Source: Muribaculaceae bacterium
Lineage (GTDB): Bacteria > Bacteroidota > Bacteroidia > Bacteroidales > Muribaculaceae
Assembly: GCA_023666885.1 (NCBI GenBank)
Contig: JAMPBB010000002.1
Location: 58,144 to 110,858 of the forward strand
Direction of reading: 5' to 3'
Length of the DNA: 52,715 nt
The notes under the pieces were generated by a model that was not told the origin of the DNA, did no database searches, and worked only from the letters and a program-made list of their open reading frames with translations. The first letter of the stretch is position 1. Each line of letters begins with the position of its first letter. A program made the position numbers and the translations under genes. Positions 18,750 to 28,492 of this stretch are shown piece by piece.

Positions 18750-20752
18750 CAAAGTATAAGTTTGTCAACCACTCCACTCGGGCGGAAATTAATCATATAA
18801 AGTTCATCGTTTATCCAGCCGGACTCATCGCCATTGTATCTACGGAAATGGAACGGGTTCTGGACACCGTCATACATGCCTGAGTACTTATCAAAATCGC
18901 CTTCGTTCATGGCAAGATTCCGCATCAGGAACATGGCCACATCAAATCCCAGCAAGCCCTGCCTCGGCAGTCCGGCAAGCATAGGGCTACCATACCAGAA
19001 CTCATACCGCTCATCGAGCGCATCGGCTTCAGGATCCGATGTCGTGAAATAGAAACGTGAATATACATACGTGTCAAGAGCCTGCATATTGTCAAGAGTC
19101 TTGCCCCGGTACGTAATCCATTCAGGATAACCGAGCAGACGCACCGGCTCCGATGACGTCATGCGCTCCTTTAGCTCCACCAACGCCGGGAGCACCTTGT
19201 TTAGCTCCGATTGACGTGACACCATAGGTATGAATGCATATTTCCCGCCGGCATTAAGGCCAAGCAAGTCATCAGCAGTAAGCTCATCAGCATACGTGAC
19301 ATCTATAGCATCAACCCCTTTAGCCTTTATTCCGGCGCGGAGCATATCTACATATTCTTTTTTCTCCTTTGAATCCTTCTTTAGCAAAAATACAGGCGTA
19401 AATTCCGGGAACATTCCCAGTTCATACTCCACTGCCCGGCTGAACATGTTGTCATGCGGTATGTTTGCCTGCATAACCTGCGCATTATACACATAGGCGG
19501 TATCCTTGACGGAAAACAGATTCAGGATGTTTATGCCACGTTTCTGACCGTAGTCATAAAACATGGCCAGATGATCGGGCTCTTCGGGAGCAATAATGAT
19601 TTGAGCTTCGCCAAGAGCCGGGTTCTCAAGTATGGAATTTATCTCCTCAGTCGAGGCCTTGGTATCAAATGCTACTACAGTGACAGGATTGCCCACACGG
19701 CTCATACTGTCTATACCCATCATAAAGCCACGGTAGAACTCCGCGTACTGGCGTGCCTGCTTTGACGGTTCCTTCTGCGTAGTCATAAACGGAAGAGCCA
19801 CAGCTACCGTAAGCCTTGACTTTGAAGAGGCATCTCCGGCATTCTCTATCACCCGGGGAATCTCCCCGTTGCCAAGCTTGAACACCGACAATGAATCCGA
19901 GCGCTCATCGCACTGCTGCGGAATTACTATCTCCATTCCTTCTTGCAGAATATTCAGCCCGGGATTGGCATTCTGGATCTGCTCTATTGTCAGGCCAAAC
20001 TTTCTACTTATGCCATAGAAAGTGTCGCCCGGCTGAACAGTATATTTATCACCTTTTTTTATAAAAGCGTCAGATAATCTGTCAGATGCTGATGCCGGAG
20101 CGGCTGCGTCAGGCACATTGATGGTCTGTCCGGCTTCATAATGCGTGGCATCAAGGCCGGGGTTCAGGGCCAGCAGGTTTTCAAGCGTCAGCCCATGGCT
20201 GTGAGCTATCTGGTACAAGCTTTCATGGTCAGCTATAACATATGTCTTGACTCCGGCAGGCTGAACAGGTGTGCTGACATTCTCATCCTTAGGTTCTACA
20301 GCAGAAGCCGTATTTGCTTTCTCGGCCGGCTTGACCATCTTATCTGACATCACCTTGTATACGCTGCCGCCTTTCACTCCGGATGCAGCATCCGGATTTA
20401 GCGCCAGAAACTCATCCTGCGACATCTTAAACTTCTTGCTCAGCCCATACAGAGTGTCACCCTGCCGGGCCTTATAGTCCACTACTTCGCGCTGTAGCTT
20501 TAATTCCTCAACAGGGAAATAAAGCAGCTGATCCACCTTCAGCCCATTTGCCACTTCGGGATTGTACTTCAGGAGCTGATCACGCGTAATTTCAAGCTTA
20601 TGACACACAGCGAGCTCTCCATCCTTAGCCTGTACACGATAAACGTAATATTCACGTCCGCCTATTGACTGCACCGGAAGGTCAAAGACCGATGCCTTGC
20701 CACTAATCCAACAAAAAAACAAAATAATCGAAACGAGTGTTTTCCTTGTCAT
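18749..20752 (-). CDS. LysM-repeat protein with periplasmic-binding-like domain
   Basis: A 667-residue exported protein. A signal peptide (VSIILFFCWISGKAS) is followed by about four LysM-like repeats in the first 300 residues; the clearest are KYTVQPGDTFYGISRKFGLT and DYKARQGDTLYGLSKKFKMS. LysM repeats bind peptidoglycan. From about residue 315 a type 1 periplasmic-binding-protein fold follows (LTVAVALPFM, then YRGFMMGIDSM). No transporter is adjacent, so this domain may sense or scaffold. A frame extension to 20773 runs into the promoter, hence the ATG at 20752. It is coupled to the PorT-like barrel. Confidence 0.83.
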   Translation of the reverse strand: MTRKTLVSIILFFCWISGKASVFDLPVQSIGGREYYVYRVQAKDGELAVCHKLEITRDQLLKYNPEVANGLKVDQLLYFPVEELKLQREVVDYKARQGDTLYGLSKKFKMSQDEFLALNPDAASGVKGGSVYKVMSDKMVKPAEKANTASAVEPKDENVSTPVQPAGVKTYVIADHESLYQIAHSHGLTLENLLALNPGLDATHYEAGQTINVPDAAAPASASDRLSDAFIKKGDKYTVQPGDTFYGISRKFGLTIEQIQNANPGLNILQEGMEIVIPQQCDERSDSLSVFKLGNGEIPRVIENAGDASSKSRLTVAVALPFMTTQKEPSKQARQYAEFYRGFMMGIDSMSRVGNPVTVVAFDTKASTEEINSILENPALGEAQIIIAPEEPDHLAMFYDYGQKRGINILNLFSVKDTAYVYNAQVMQANIPHDNMFSRAVEYELGMFPEFTPVFLLKKDSKEKKEYVDMLRAGIKAKGVDAIDVTYADELTADDLLGLNAGGKYAFIPMVSRQSELNKVLPALVELKERMTSSEPVRLLGYPEWITYRGKTLDNMQALDTYVYSRFYFTTSDPEADALDERYEFWYGSPMLAGLPRQGLLGFDVAMFLMRNLAMNEGDFDKYSGMYDGVQNPFHFRRYNGDESGWINDELYMINFRPSGVVDKLIL

Positions 20753-20770
20753 ATTCTTTAATTTATCCGA

Positions 20771-20802
20771 CAAAGATACTTTCTTTAGCTCAAATATGCA
20801 AA
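20771..20802 (-). promoter_or_regulatory. Promoter of the LysM/PorT-like operon
   Basis: Minus-strand -33 TTTG (20799-20802) and -7 TATCTTTG (20771-20778), spacer 20 bases. It lies 18 bases before the ATG at 20752. Confidence 0.72.
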
Positions 20803-20831
20803 ATTATGGTTAAAGCCAATGGAGAAAATGT

Positions 20832-20839
20832 TAACTTTG
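20832..20839 (+). promoter_or_regulatory. -7 promoter box for the HEAT-like gene
   Basis: TAACTTTG ends 7 bases before the ATG at 20847, which would give an almost leaderless message. Confidence 0.55.
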
Positions 20840-20846
20840 CATCACT

Positions 20847-21404
20847 ATGACAGAATTTAATAAGATTCAAGAGCTTAAACGCCGTTTTTTTGCCATGCGC
20901 AACGGTATTATCGCCGATACGCTCCGCAAGGCCGGCTCACCTTATAAAATCATATTCGGACTGAACTTGCCGCAACTTTCCGAAATAGCTGCATCATTAG
21001 GCACGGACGCAGATATGGCTGAATATCTGTGGGCCAACAACAGCACCCGCGAGAGCATGATGCTGGCTCCTATGCTATACCCATTGGACAAGTTCACCAT
21101 TGACACCGCCCGCTCATGGATTGACAGAGCTGTCAGCACTGAGGCGTCCGATGTGCTATGCCACCGCCTGCTTCGCTACCAGCCATACGCCCACACTCTT
21201 ATTCTTGAATACGCCGATGACCCCTGCGATCTTAAGAGATACATAGCACTCCGATTATTATGGCGCTTTTTAAGCTCGCACACAGGCGAAGCCAAGACAA
21301 TAGCGGACAACGAACTAAAACGGAACTGCGCTATGACTCGGACACCGGCACTACAGCTCCTTGATGAAATAGACTACCTCCTCAGCGGGGACGCCTGTTC
21401 TTAG
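20847..21404 (+). CDS. DNA alkylation repair (AlkD/HEAT-like) family protein
   Basis: A 185-residue all-helical protein. FFAMRNGIIADTLRKAG and IIFGLNLPQLSEIAASLG near the N-terminus, then repeated helix pairs with WANNSTRESMMLAPML, resemble the HEAT-repeat DNA alkylation repair group in Bacteroidales. It is shorter than AlkD (about 235 residues), so some catalytic or DNA-binding repeats may be missing. No membrane segment or signal is present. The end overlaps the convergent transporter gene by 23 bases. Confidence 0.55.
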   Translation: MTEFNKIQELKRRFFAMRNGIIADTLRKAGSPYKIIFGLNLPQLSEIAASLGTDADMAEYLWANNSTRESMMLAPMLYPLDKFTIDTARSWIDRAVSTEASDVLCHRLLRYQPYAHTLILEYADDPCDLKRYIALRLLWRFLSSHTGEAKTIADNELKRNCAMTRTPALQLLDEIDYLLSGDACS

Positions 21405-22335
21405 CGCTTATACTTGAACGGTTGTTAAGCTTCTCACTTAAAATAACACCGCACATTATAATGGCACAACCGGTGTAGCCTACCCACGTTACACGCTCGT
21501 CAAGCATTACCGCTGACAGCACCAATGTCACTATAGGGCTTATATACAGATAATTGCTGGCCTTTATAACACCCAGATGCTTAACCGTCTGAGCCCATAG
21601 GAAATATGCTATAAGCGATGCGAATACACTAAGGAACAGCAGATTACCTATCACAGCCGGACGGCATAACACCTCTAATGGTACTAGCTCAGGCTCTATA
21701 GCCAAGAACGGCAATGCCGTAAGCACTCCGTAAAAGAACGTCTTACGGGTAATGAACCATGCGCTATAGACAGCATTGAGTGGTTTAAGAAGTATACTGT
21801 AAAATGCCCAGCACAGTGCGGCAAGCAGTGAAAGCATGTCGCCCAGCGGCATAATCTTGACCACAAAGCTGCTATTGAATATGACAAGCGCCACGCCCAA
21901 AAATGCGAGTACGGACCCGAACAGAAATCCGCCCGATGGACGCTCATTCTTATACATGGCACCTAAGATAAGCGAAGCCAGTAGTGGCGCCGTAGTCACA
22001 ATGAGTGATACATTGGTGACAAGAGTATAGTTTACAGCCGTATTCTCTGCTATGAAATAAACCGATCCGCCACATATCCCCACAAGGATAAATTTGATTT
22101 CATCCTTGAATGAATTGCTTAAAATAGGCTTAGGGCACAGAATCAATACGAATAAATATGCAATAATGAATCGGTATATATATGCTTCAACCGGGCTCAA
22201 TCCGTTTTGCAACAGGACCTTTGTGCAAATAAACGAATCTCCCCATGCCGTGACAGCCAGCAAGGCTCCTATATGGTATTTAAGTCCGGCACCGTCTGAT
22301 ACCTTGTGTGTCGGATTATAACTAAGCATCCTCAT
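21382..22335 (-). CDS. EamA-family (DMT) transporter
   Basis: A 317-residue protein with about ten hydrophobic helices arranged as two EamA repeats; the first starts LLAVTAWGDSFICTKVLLQNGL and the second DMLSLLAALCWAFYSILLKPL. The short N-terminal tail and the basic C-terminus (KNRRPR) fit cytoplasmic ends. Members export amino acids, nucleosides or other metabolites; the substrate here is not predictable. ATGs at 22335 and 22329 are both possible. Confidence 0.88.
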   Translation of the reverse strand: MRMLSYNPTHKVSDGAGLKYHIGALLAVTAWGDSFICTKVLLQNGLSPVEAYIYRFIIAYLFVLILCPKPILSNSFKDEIKFILVGICGGSVYFIAENTAVNYTLVTNVSLIVTTAPLLASLILGAMYKNERPSGGFLFGSVLAFLGVALVIFNSSFVVKIMPLGDMLSLLAALCWAFYSILLKPLNAVYSAWFITRKTFFYGVLTALPFLAIEPELVPLEVLCRPAVIGNLLFLSVFASLIAYFLWAQTVKHLGVIKASNYLYISPIVTLVLSAVMLDERVTWVGYTGCAIIMCGVILSEKLNNRSSISAKNRRPR

Positions 22336-22359
22336 ACAAAAAGAGCGATATTATTGACG

Positions 22360-22367
22360 CAAATTTA
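22360..22367 (-). promoter_or_regulatory. -7 promoter box for the EamA transporter
   Basis: TAAATTTG on the minus strand, 24 bases before the ATG at 22335, with a TTGG at about 20 bases upstream as a possible -33 box. Confidence 0.55.
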
Positions 22368-22506
22368 ATGATTTTTTCATCTACAAGCCAATTATCATCC
22401 ATAAAATGTCACTCAACTGCATAATTATGCGCAAGCAATACGTAAAAACGTTATCTATCTGACAAATGTACACAATTTTAGACGGTCAAACAATATGGAC
22501 ACCAAT

Positions 22507-22537
22507 TTTGTAATATATATAGATATTACTATATTTG
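22507..22537 (+). promoter_or_regulatory. Promoter of the OmpA-family gene
   Basis: -33 TTTG (22507-22510) and -7 TATATTTG (22530-22537) with a 19-base spacer. It lies 33 bases before the ATG at 22571. The rest of the 235-base divergent spacer is AT-rich and shows nothing else I recognise. Confidence 0.75.
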
Positions 22538-22570
22538 CGCATTAACAAAATTAACTTAAAATAAAGTGAT

Positions 22571-23272
22571 ATGAAAACGTTGAAATTATTAGGAGCCGGA
22601 GCTTTGGCTTTATGTTTATTAGCCTCATCAGGATGTAACAGCATGACTAATCTTGGTAAGGGTGCAGCCATAGGCGGTGGCGGCGGTGCAGCCGTAGGTG
22701 CCGGCCTCGGAGCATTGATAGGCGGCGGCAAAGGTGCCGGAATTGGCGCTGCAATAGGGGCAGCAGTAGGTTCTGGTGCCGGTATGCTTATAGGCAAGAA
22801 GATGGATGACCAGAAGAAAGAGCTTGAAAAAGAACTTGCCGACAAGGCTAAAGTAGAATCTGTAACTGACCAGAACGGTCTGCAGGCCATCAAGGTGACT
22901 TTCGACGGTGGCATTCTGTTCCCCACCAATGGCACATCACTCAGTGCGAGTGCCAAGAAGGATCTTACTCAGTTTGCCTCATCACTGATAAACAACCCCG
23001 AAACGAATGTCCAGATTTTCGGATTTACTGACAATACGGGCACCATGGCAGTAAACGAGCGAGTTTCCACCGGTAGAGCTGATGCCGTAGAAACATACTT
23101 GGAAAACAGCGGTGTGGCTGCAAGCCGCCTAAGCGCAAAGGGCATACCTATGGCTGACTATGTGGCTTCCAATGATACGCCCGAAGGCCGTGCCCAGAAC
23201 CGCCGTGTAGAAATCTACATATCAGCCAATCAGCAGATGATTCAGCAAGCTGAAGCAGGAACACTGAAATAA
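22571..23272 (+). CDS. OmpA-family lipoprotein with glycine zipper
   Basis: A 233-residue protein. The signal peptide ends in the lipobox LASSGC, so it should be a lipoprotein. Residues of about 27-76 are a glycine-zipper region rich in Gly-Ala repeats (GAAIGGGGGAAVGAGLGALI type), able to sit in a membrane. The C-terminal OmpA domain (about 108-225) binds peptidoglycan: VQIFGFTDNTG is followed by SAKGIPM and RAQNRRVEIYI. The likely role is tethering the outer membrane to the cell wall. It is transcribed alone from a good promoter and ends at a very strong hairpin. Confidence 0.92.
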   Translation: MKTLKLLGAGALALCLLASSGCNSMTNLGKGAAIGGGGGAAVGAGLGALIGGGKGAGIGAAIGAAVGSGAGMLIGKKMDDQKKELEKELADKAKVESVTDQNGLQAIKVTFDGGILFPTNGTSLSASAKKDLTQFASSLINNPETNVQIFGFTDNTGTMAVNERVSTGRADAVETYLENSGVAASRLSAKGIPMADYVASNDTPEGRAQNRRVEIYISANQQMIQQAEAGTLK

Positions 23273-23285
23273 CGAAATCAGTAAC

Positions 23286-23338
23286 CATAAATAAATAGCC
23301 CGTCCGGAGGATTACTCAGGACGGGCTATTTATTTATG
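23286..23338. terminator. Bidirectional terminator between the OmpA gene and mutB
   Basis: Perfect 20-bp stem (cataaataaatagcccgtcc pairs with 23319-23338) and a 13-base loop. It has a GC core with A-rich and T-rich flanks on both sides, so it can act as an intrinsic terminator in both directions for the two convergent genes. Confidence 0.9.
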
Positions 23339-23351
23339 TAACGACTATCAG

Positions 23352-25484
23352 TTACTCTTCTGAAAGTATTTCAAGCATCTTGATAGCGGATACCGGAATA
23401 CGTGTACCGGGGCCAAATATTGCCGCCACACCGGCCTTGTAAAGAAAGTCATAATCCTGGGCAGGTATCACACCACCGGCAGTTACCATGATGTCCTCGC
23501 GGCCAAGTTTCTTAAGCTCCTCAATAACCTGAGGTATGAGGGTCTTATGTCCGGCAGCAAGCGAACTTACGCCAAGGATGTGTACGTCATTCTCTACAGC
23601 CTGACGGGCAGCTTCAGCAGGTGTCTGGAAGAGCGGGCCCATGTCTACGTCAAATCCGCAGTCAGCATAGCCTGTAGCTACAACTTTTGCTCCACGGTCA
23701 TGTCCGTCCTGTCCCATCTTGGCTATCATGATACGGGGCTGACGACCCTCACGCTTAGCAAATTCTTCACACATCTTCTGAGCCTTGACAAAGTCAGGAT
23801 CATTCTTGGTTTCGTTTGAATACACGCCTGATATAGTTCTGATTACTGCTTTATAACGTCCTACCACGGCCTCACATGCATCGGATATTTCACCCAATGT
23901 GGCACGCAAGCCTGCGGCCTTAACTGCAAGGTCAAGCAGATTACCCTCGCCGGTACGCACACATTCGGTTATAGCCTCAAGAGCTTCCTTAACCTTTGCA
24001 TCATCACGGTGAGCTTTCACGTCATTGAGGCGTTCTATCTGCTCCTTACGAACCTCGGTATTGTCAATTTCAAGGATATCAATGGGATCCTCATGGTCAA
24101 GACGGTACTTGTTGATACCCACAATGGTCTGACGTCCGGAGTCAATACGCGCCTGAGTACGTGCCGAAGCCTCCTCGATGCGGAGCTTGGGCAGTCCGGT
24201 TTCTATAGCCTTGGCCATACCGCCCAGCTTTTCTATCTCCTGAATATGCTCCCAAGCACGGTGAGCTATCTCATTGGTAAGCGACTCAACATAATAGGAA
24301 CCTGCCCATGGATCTACCTGCTTGGTTATCATGGTTTCCTCCTGAATATATATCTGAGTGTTACGTGCTATACGGGCTGAGAAGTCGGTAGGCAGCGCTA
24401 TGGCCTCGTCAAGTGCATTGGTGTGCAATGACTGTGTATGACCCAAAGCTGCGCCCATAGCCTCGATACAGGTACGGCCCACATTGTTGAACGGGTCCTG
24501 CTCCGTAAGGGACCAGCCTGATGTCTGTGAATGTGTGCGCAGAGCCAATGATTTCGGGTTCTTGGGATTGAACTGCTTCACTATCTTGGCCCAAAGCATA
24601 CGGGCTGCACGCATCTTGGCCACCTCCATGAAGAAGTTCATACCTATGGCCCAGAAGAAAGACAGGCGCGGTGCAAAGGCATCTATATCCATACCTGCGT
24701 TCACACCGGCACGAAGGTATTCAAGACCGTCGGCCAGAGTATAGGCAAGTTCTATATCGCATGTGGCACCGGCCTCCTGCATGTGGTAGCCGGATATGGA
24801 TATACTGTTGAACTTGGGCATGTTCTGCGAGGTATACTCGAAAATATCAGCAATGATACGCATAGAGAATTCCGGCGGATATATATAGGTGTTACGCACC
24901 ATGAATTCCTTAAGGATATCATTCTGTATGGTACCGGCCATTTCTTCAAGCTTGGCACCCTGCTCAAGCCCGGCATTGATATAGAATGCAAGCACGGGCA
25001 GCACGGCACCGTTCATGGTCATGGATACTGACATCTTATTGAGCGGTATACCATCAAACAGTACCTTCATGTCCTCGAGAGAGCATATCGACACACCGGC
25101 CTTACCTACGTCGCCCACCACACGTTCATGATCGGCATCGTATCCACGGTGTGTGGCAAGGTCAAAGGCCACTGACAGACCTTTCTGTCCGGAAGCAAGG
25201 TTACGGCGATAGAAGGCGTTTGATTCGGCAGCCGTTGAGAATCCGGCATACTGACGTATGGTCCAGGGACGCAGGGGGTACATGGCGCTGTACGGGCCAC
25301 GCAGGAAGGGAGGCAGACCTGACACGTAGTTCAAGTGCTCCATACCTTCAAGGTCAGCCTTGGTATATATAGGCTTTACCGGTATGAGTTCGGGGGTGAG
25401 CCATTCTTCACCCTTGGCTATCGGAGCATGTTCCACTCCAAAAGCATCTTTTGTAATATCTATGGTCTTAAAATCTGGTCGCAT
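23352..25484 (-). CDS. mutB: Methylmalonyl-CoA mutase large subunit
   Basis: A 710-residue adenosylcobalamin-dependent enzyme that interconverts methylmalonyl-CoA and succinyl-CoA on the route to propionate. The N-terminal TIM barrel holds [20 protein letters not shown], then [11 protein letters not shown]; the C-terminal cobalamin-binding domain has the DxHxxG motif in [10 protein letters not shown] (His595, the lower axial ligand) and VTAGGVIP near the end. Length is as usual. It follows the small-subunit gene by 37 bases, and together they form the heterodimer. Confidence 0.97.
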   Translation of the reverse strand: MRPDFKTIDITKDAFGVEHAPIAKGEEWLTPELIPVKPIYTKADLEGMEHLNYVSGLPPFLRGPYSAMYPLRPWTIRQYAGFSTAAESNAFYRRNLASGQKGLSVAFDLATHRGYDADHERVVGDVGKAGVSICSLEDMKVLFDGIPLNKMSVSMTMNGAVLPVLAFYINAGLEQGAKLEEMAGTIQNDILKEFMVRNTYIYPPEFSMRIIADIFEYTSQNMPKFNSISISGYHMQEAGATCDIELAYTLADGLEYLRAGVNAGMDIDAFAPRLSFFWAIGMNFFMEVAKMRAARMLWAKIVKQFNPKNPKSLALRTHSQTSGWSLTEQDPFNNVGRTCIEAMGAALGHTQSLHTNALDEAIALPTDFSARIARNTQIYIQEETMITKQVDPWAGSYYVESLTNEIAHRAWEHIQEIEKLGGMAKAIETGLPKLRIEEASARTQARIDSGRQTIVGINKYRLDHEDPIDILEIDNTEVRKEQIERLNDVKAHRDDAKVKEALEAITECVRTGEGNLLDLAVKAAGLRATLGEISDACEAVVGRYKAVIRTISGVYSNETKNDPDFVKAQKMCEEFAKREGRQPRIMIAKMGQDGHDRGAKVVATGYADCGFDVDMGPLFQTPAEAARQAVENDVHILGVSSLAAGHKTLIPQVIEELKKLGREDIMVTAGGVIPAQDYDFLYKAGVAAIFGPGTRIPVSAIKMLEILSEE

Positions 25485-25521
25485 ATAAAATCCAAATTAA
25501 AGTATATAAGGGTGAATACGG

Positions 25522-27366
25522 TTATTTAAGCAGACGGTCGTTGAATCCGCGCAGCGTGTCAAGCACATTGCAGCGAACATGTACGAAGTGTTCTATACCG
25601 GCAGCCTTGAGGTCGTCCATACAAGCAGGAGCACCTGCCACTACAAACTCAGCACGCCCGTCAAGATACTTGAAGGCTTCAGGTGCAAGGGTGGCATATT
25701 CATCATCGCTCGAGCAGAGCACCACTATATCAGCACCCTTTTCAAGAGCTGCATCTACACCCTGCTGTACGGTATCAAAGCCAAGGTTATCTATTATTTC
25801 GTAACCTGCGCATCCGAAGAAGTTGGTGCTGAACTGAGCACGGGCAAGACGCATAGCCAAATTACCGATGGTAAGCATAAACACCTTCGGACGGTTAGCG
25901 GCAGCCTCCGTAGCAAGGCGAAGAGCCTCAAAGTCGCTCGCGGCACGCGATGTAGGCAGCGAAGCTCCTGCTTCCGGTGCCTCATCACCATGCGAGCATC
26001 CGCATGAACATCCGGTAGCCTCAATCTTGTCAGCAGCCATTTCATTGACATTAGGATACTGGTTGGTGCCAAGCAGTATCTCCTTGCGGCGAGCCACATC
26101 AGTATGGCGCTTTTCAGATGCCTCTGTAATGGCACGCTGAACATCGCCATTATTCACACATGCAAGGAATCCGCCCTTTTCCTCAACGTCAAGGAACAGC
26201 TTCCAAGCCTGTGCGGCTATAGATACGGTAAGCGTTTCCACATAATAGCTGCCTCCGGCCGGATCCACCACCTTGTCAAGATGGCTTTCTTCCTTAAGGA
26301 GGAACTGCTGGTTACGTGCTATGCGCTCGGAGAAGTCATCCGGGCACTTGTAGGGAGTATCAAACGGCGTTACAGTTATAGAGTCAACGCCCGCAAGTGC
26401 AGCTGACATACACTCAGTCTGGCTGCGGAGCAAGTTAACATATGCGTCATATATAGTCTGGTTGAAACGCGAAGTAGATGCGTGCACAGCCATCTTGCAA
26501 TCCTCATCGGCTACTCCATACTGCTTAACTATCTGCGCCCACAGCATACGTGCGGCACGAAATTTGGCCAGCTCCATGAAGTAATTTGATGATATGCCCA
26601 TATTGAACTTCACACGTTCAGCCACGGTGGCAGCATCAAGACCCTTATCCGTAAGCATGGTAAGCCATTCGGCACCCCATGTCAGAGCGTATCCGAGTTC
26701 CTGATATATATAAGCACCGGCATTACTGAGCATATCCGAATTTACGGAAAGCAGCTTAAGACCCTTCACGTCCTTTGCAGCACCGATAAGAGCCACAGCC
26801 ATGTCAGCAATGTCACCGGGGAAAGCTACACCGTGCTTAAGAGGCTTCTTAAAGGGATTGAAATCTACTGATCCACGGAATTCCCGCTCTGCGCCTGCGT
26901 CCTTCACACATTTTACAAGAGCCTCAGTCACGGCCTGAGCCTTGCGCGGGCAGCATGTCAGATTGACTTCTACCGTCTTAAGGTCAACGCCTTTCAGAAG
27001 CACTGCCACGTCATCGGCTTCCTTCACCTTGAATCCAAGCGAGGTAATGCCCTTGGTAAGCACTTCAAGAGCCTTGGCATTGGCCTCAGCAGCGGTATCG
27101 GCAAGGATCTCCTGACGTGCAAGCCAGTCATTGTCAGTGCGAGTACCGCGGACATAGGGATATTCTCCGGGGAGTGAATCTGTAGTCTTAAGGTCAACGA
27201 TATCCTCAGCTCTGTACATAGGCTGCACGTTGAATCCCTCATTAGTACGCCAGACCAGTTTCTTGTCAAAAGGAGCGCCCTTCAGGTCAGCTTCCACTTT
27301 TGCTCTCCATTCCTCCGTTGAAACAGGAGGAAACTGGTCAAACAATCGTTCTTTATTTTCTGCCAT
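25522..27366 (-). CDS. mutA: Methylmalonyl-CoA mutase small subunit
   Basis: A 614-residue partner of the large subunit. It has the same barrel-plus-flavodoxin layout (PYVRGTRTDNDWL, then KVVDPAGGSYYVETLT), but its C-terminal domain lacks the DxHxxG cobalamin motif, as expected for the non-catalytic chain. A Cys-rich CSCGCSHGDE stretch lies in the linker between the two domains. The frame is open to 27408, but ATG 27366 (MAENKERLF) matches the family start. A promoter box lies at 27425. Confidence 0.95.
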   Translation of the reverse strand: MAENKERLFDQFPPVSTEEWRAKVEADLKGAPFDKKLVWRTNEGFNVQPMYRAEDIVDLKTTDSLPGEYPYVRGTRTDNDWLARQEILADTAAEANAKALEVLTKGITSLGFKVKEADDVAVLLKGVDLKTVEVNLTCCPRKAQAVTEALVKCVKDAGAEREFRGSVDFNPFKKPLKHGVAFPGDIADMAVALIGAAKDVKGLKLLSVNSDMLSNAGAYIYQELGYALTWGAEWLTMLTDKGLDAATVAERVKFNMGISSNYFMELAKFRAARMLWAQIVKQYGVADEDCKMAVHASTSRFNQTIYDAYVNLLRSQTECMSAALAGVDSITVTPFDTPYKCPDDFSERIARNQQFLLKEESHLDKVVDPAGGSYYVETLTVSIAAQAWKLFLDVEEKGGFLACVNNGDVQRAITEASEKRHTDVARRKEILLGTNQYPNVNEMAADKIEATGCSCGCSHGDEAPEAGASLPTSRAASDFEALRLATEAAANRPKVFMLTIGNLAMRLARAQFSTNFFGCAGYEIIDNLGFDTVQQGVDAALEKGADIVVLCSSDDEYATLAPEAFKYLDGRAEFVVAGAPACMDDLKAAGIEHFVHVRCNVLDTLRGFNDRLLK

Positions 27367-27424
27367 GTTTGATATTATAAAATATTTCTGTTCAGATTCA
27401 TGATACAATAAGGTATAACGTATG

Positions 27425-27432
27425 CAAAATTA
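27425..27432 (-). promoter_or_regulatory. -7 promoter box for mutA-mutB
   Basis: TAATTTTG on the minus strand, 59 bases before ATG 27366, with a TTGG about 19 bases upstream as a possible -33 box. The long 5' leader shows no recognised riboswitch. Confidence 0.55.
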
Positions 27433-27805
27433 GAAAACTTTGGACACTCCACCAACTATTTCACAACAAATGTGATAGCGCATAAACCGGAGCAGATGCC
27501 AATGTTACAAAACCGTGTCATAACGTATGTTAATAATCACACTTCACATCCCGCATAAATTTGTGCAACGCATCACAATACGCCCTTATACCACAGCGCA
27601 TTATGACACACAATACACAAAACATCGCACGAAGTGTTAATTTCCCACGTATTTAAATACAAACAATAACATCTGTTCACATCTATCCGATACATCTATT
27701 CGCTTCAAAACCCGCACACGACATCACATTAAGAAAATTTCACATTTATGGCTGTGAATATCTATATAATGAGGCCGAGGACAGCAAGTTAAAAATTTTA
27801 ACGCT
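27433..27805. other. AC-rich non-coding spacer
   Basis: About 370 bases between the divergent mutA and NlpC/P60 promoters. The plus strand is unusually rich in A and C, with many short cac and aca runs and no credible reading frame. Near its right end is a 15-base inverted repeat gttaaaa-a-ttttaac (27788-27802) lying just upstream of the NlpC/P60 promoter, a possible operator. Confidence 0.45.
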
Positions 27806-27837
27806 ATTGCGCAGCCATGGCCGTAGCCCTAACTTTG
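27806..27837 (+). promoter_or_regulatory. Promoter of the NlpC/P60 gene
   Basis: -33 ATTG (27806-27809) and -7 TAACTTTG (27830-27837), spacer 20 bases. It lies 28 bases before the ATG at 27866. Confidence 0.6.
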
Positions 27838-27865
27838 CAGTACAAAACAGCAGATTACCAAGCTC

Positions 27866-28492
27866 ATGAAACGCTCCATAATCCTCCCCATACTTACCGT
27901 CATAGCACTGATGTCAAATGTCACGGCTAACTCTACCGGTACCGAATCCAACGGTATCAAGAAGATAAACCCTGATATTGACACACCGTTTGACAACGGC
28001 AACGGGGATGTGCTGATGCCTACCCTCTCCGAGCTGCTTGGTGAGGCTCCGGAATATGATCCGCTCGCCGACTTGCAGGAGAAGATGGTAGAATATGCAA
28101 AGAATTACCTTGGATGCCGATACGTACATGGCGGAAAGGGACCCAAGGTATTTGATTGCAGCGGTTTTACAAGCTATGTGTACCGCAACTTCGGTTATTC
28201 GATAAGCCCCGCATCAAAGGCACAGGGAGCACAAGGACAGCGCGTCAGCCTCAAAGACGCTCAGGTAGGCGACCTGATGTTCTTCAGCGGACGCGCCGGT
28301 GGCAAATCAGTAGGTCATGTAGGTATGGTGGTGGAAGTCAATGAGGAAACCGGTTCTCTGAAGTTCATACATGCCTCCACCAAGAAAGGAGTGACCATAC
28401 AGAACTTTCCCGACGGTAAGTATTACAGCCAGCACTTCCTACACGTTCAGCGCATAATTGATCAGGATAAGCTGATGGCCGACAATGATTAA
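27866..28492 (+). CDS. NlpC/P60-family cell-wall peptidase
   Basis: A 208-residue secreted hydrolase. After a signal peptide (MKRSIILPILTVIALMSNVTAN) and a spacer, the NlpC/P60 domain covers about 72-203. The catalytic Cys98 lies in FDCSGFTSYVY, the His151 in VGHVGMVVEV and a third polar residue, His169, in FIHAST. Such enzymes cut peptide bridges in peptidoglycan. It has a single domain with no cell-wall-binding module. The gene converges on the DXS-like gene, with their stops adjacent. Confidence 0.92.
   Translation: MKRSIILPILTVIALMSNVTANSTGTESNGIKKINPDIDTPFDNGNGDVLMPTLSELLGEAPEYDPLADLQEKMVEYAKNYLGCRYVHGGKGPKVFDCSGFTSYVYRNFGYSISPASKAQGAQGQRVSLKDAQVGDLMFFSGRAGGKSVGHVGMVVEVNEETGSLKFIHASTKKGVTIQNFPDGKYYSQHFLHVQRIIDQDKLMADND

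Noticed and set aside
22486-22956. Proline-rich minus-strand frame opposite the OmpA gene
   Set aside because: The Pro/Ala repeats are the reverse complement of the glycine-zipper codons, and the OmpA gene has a good promoter and lipobox.
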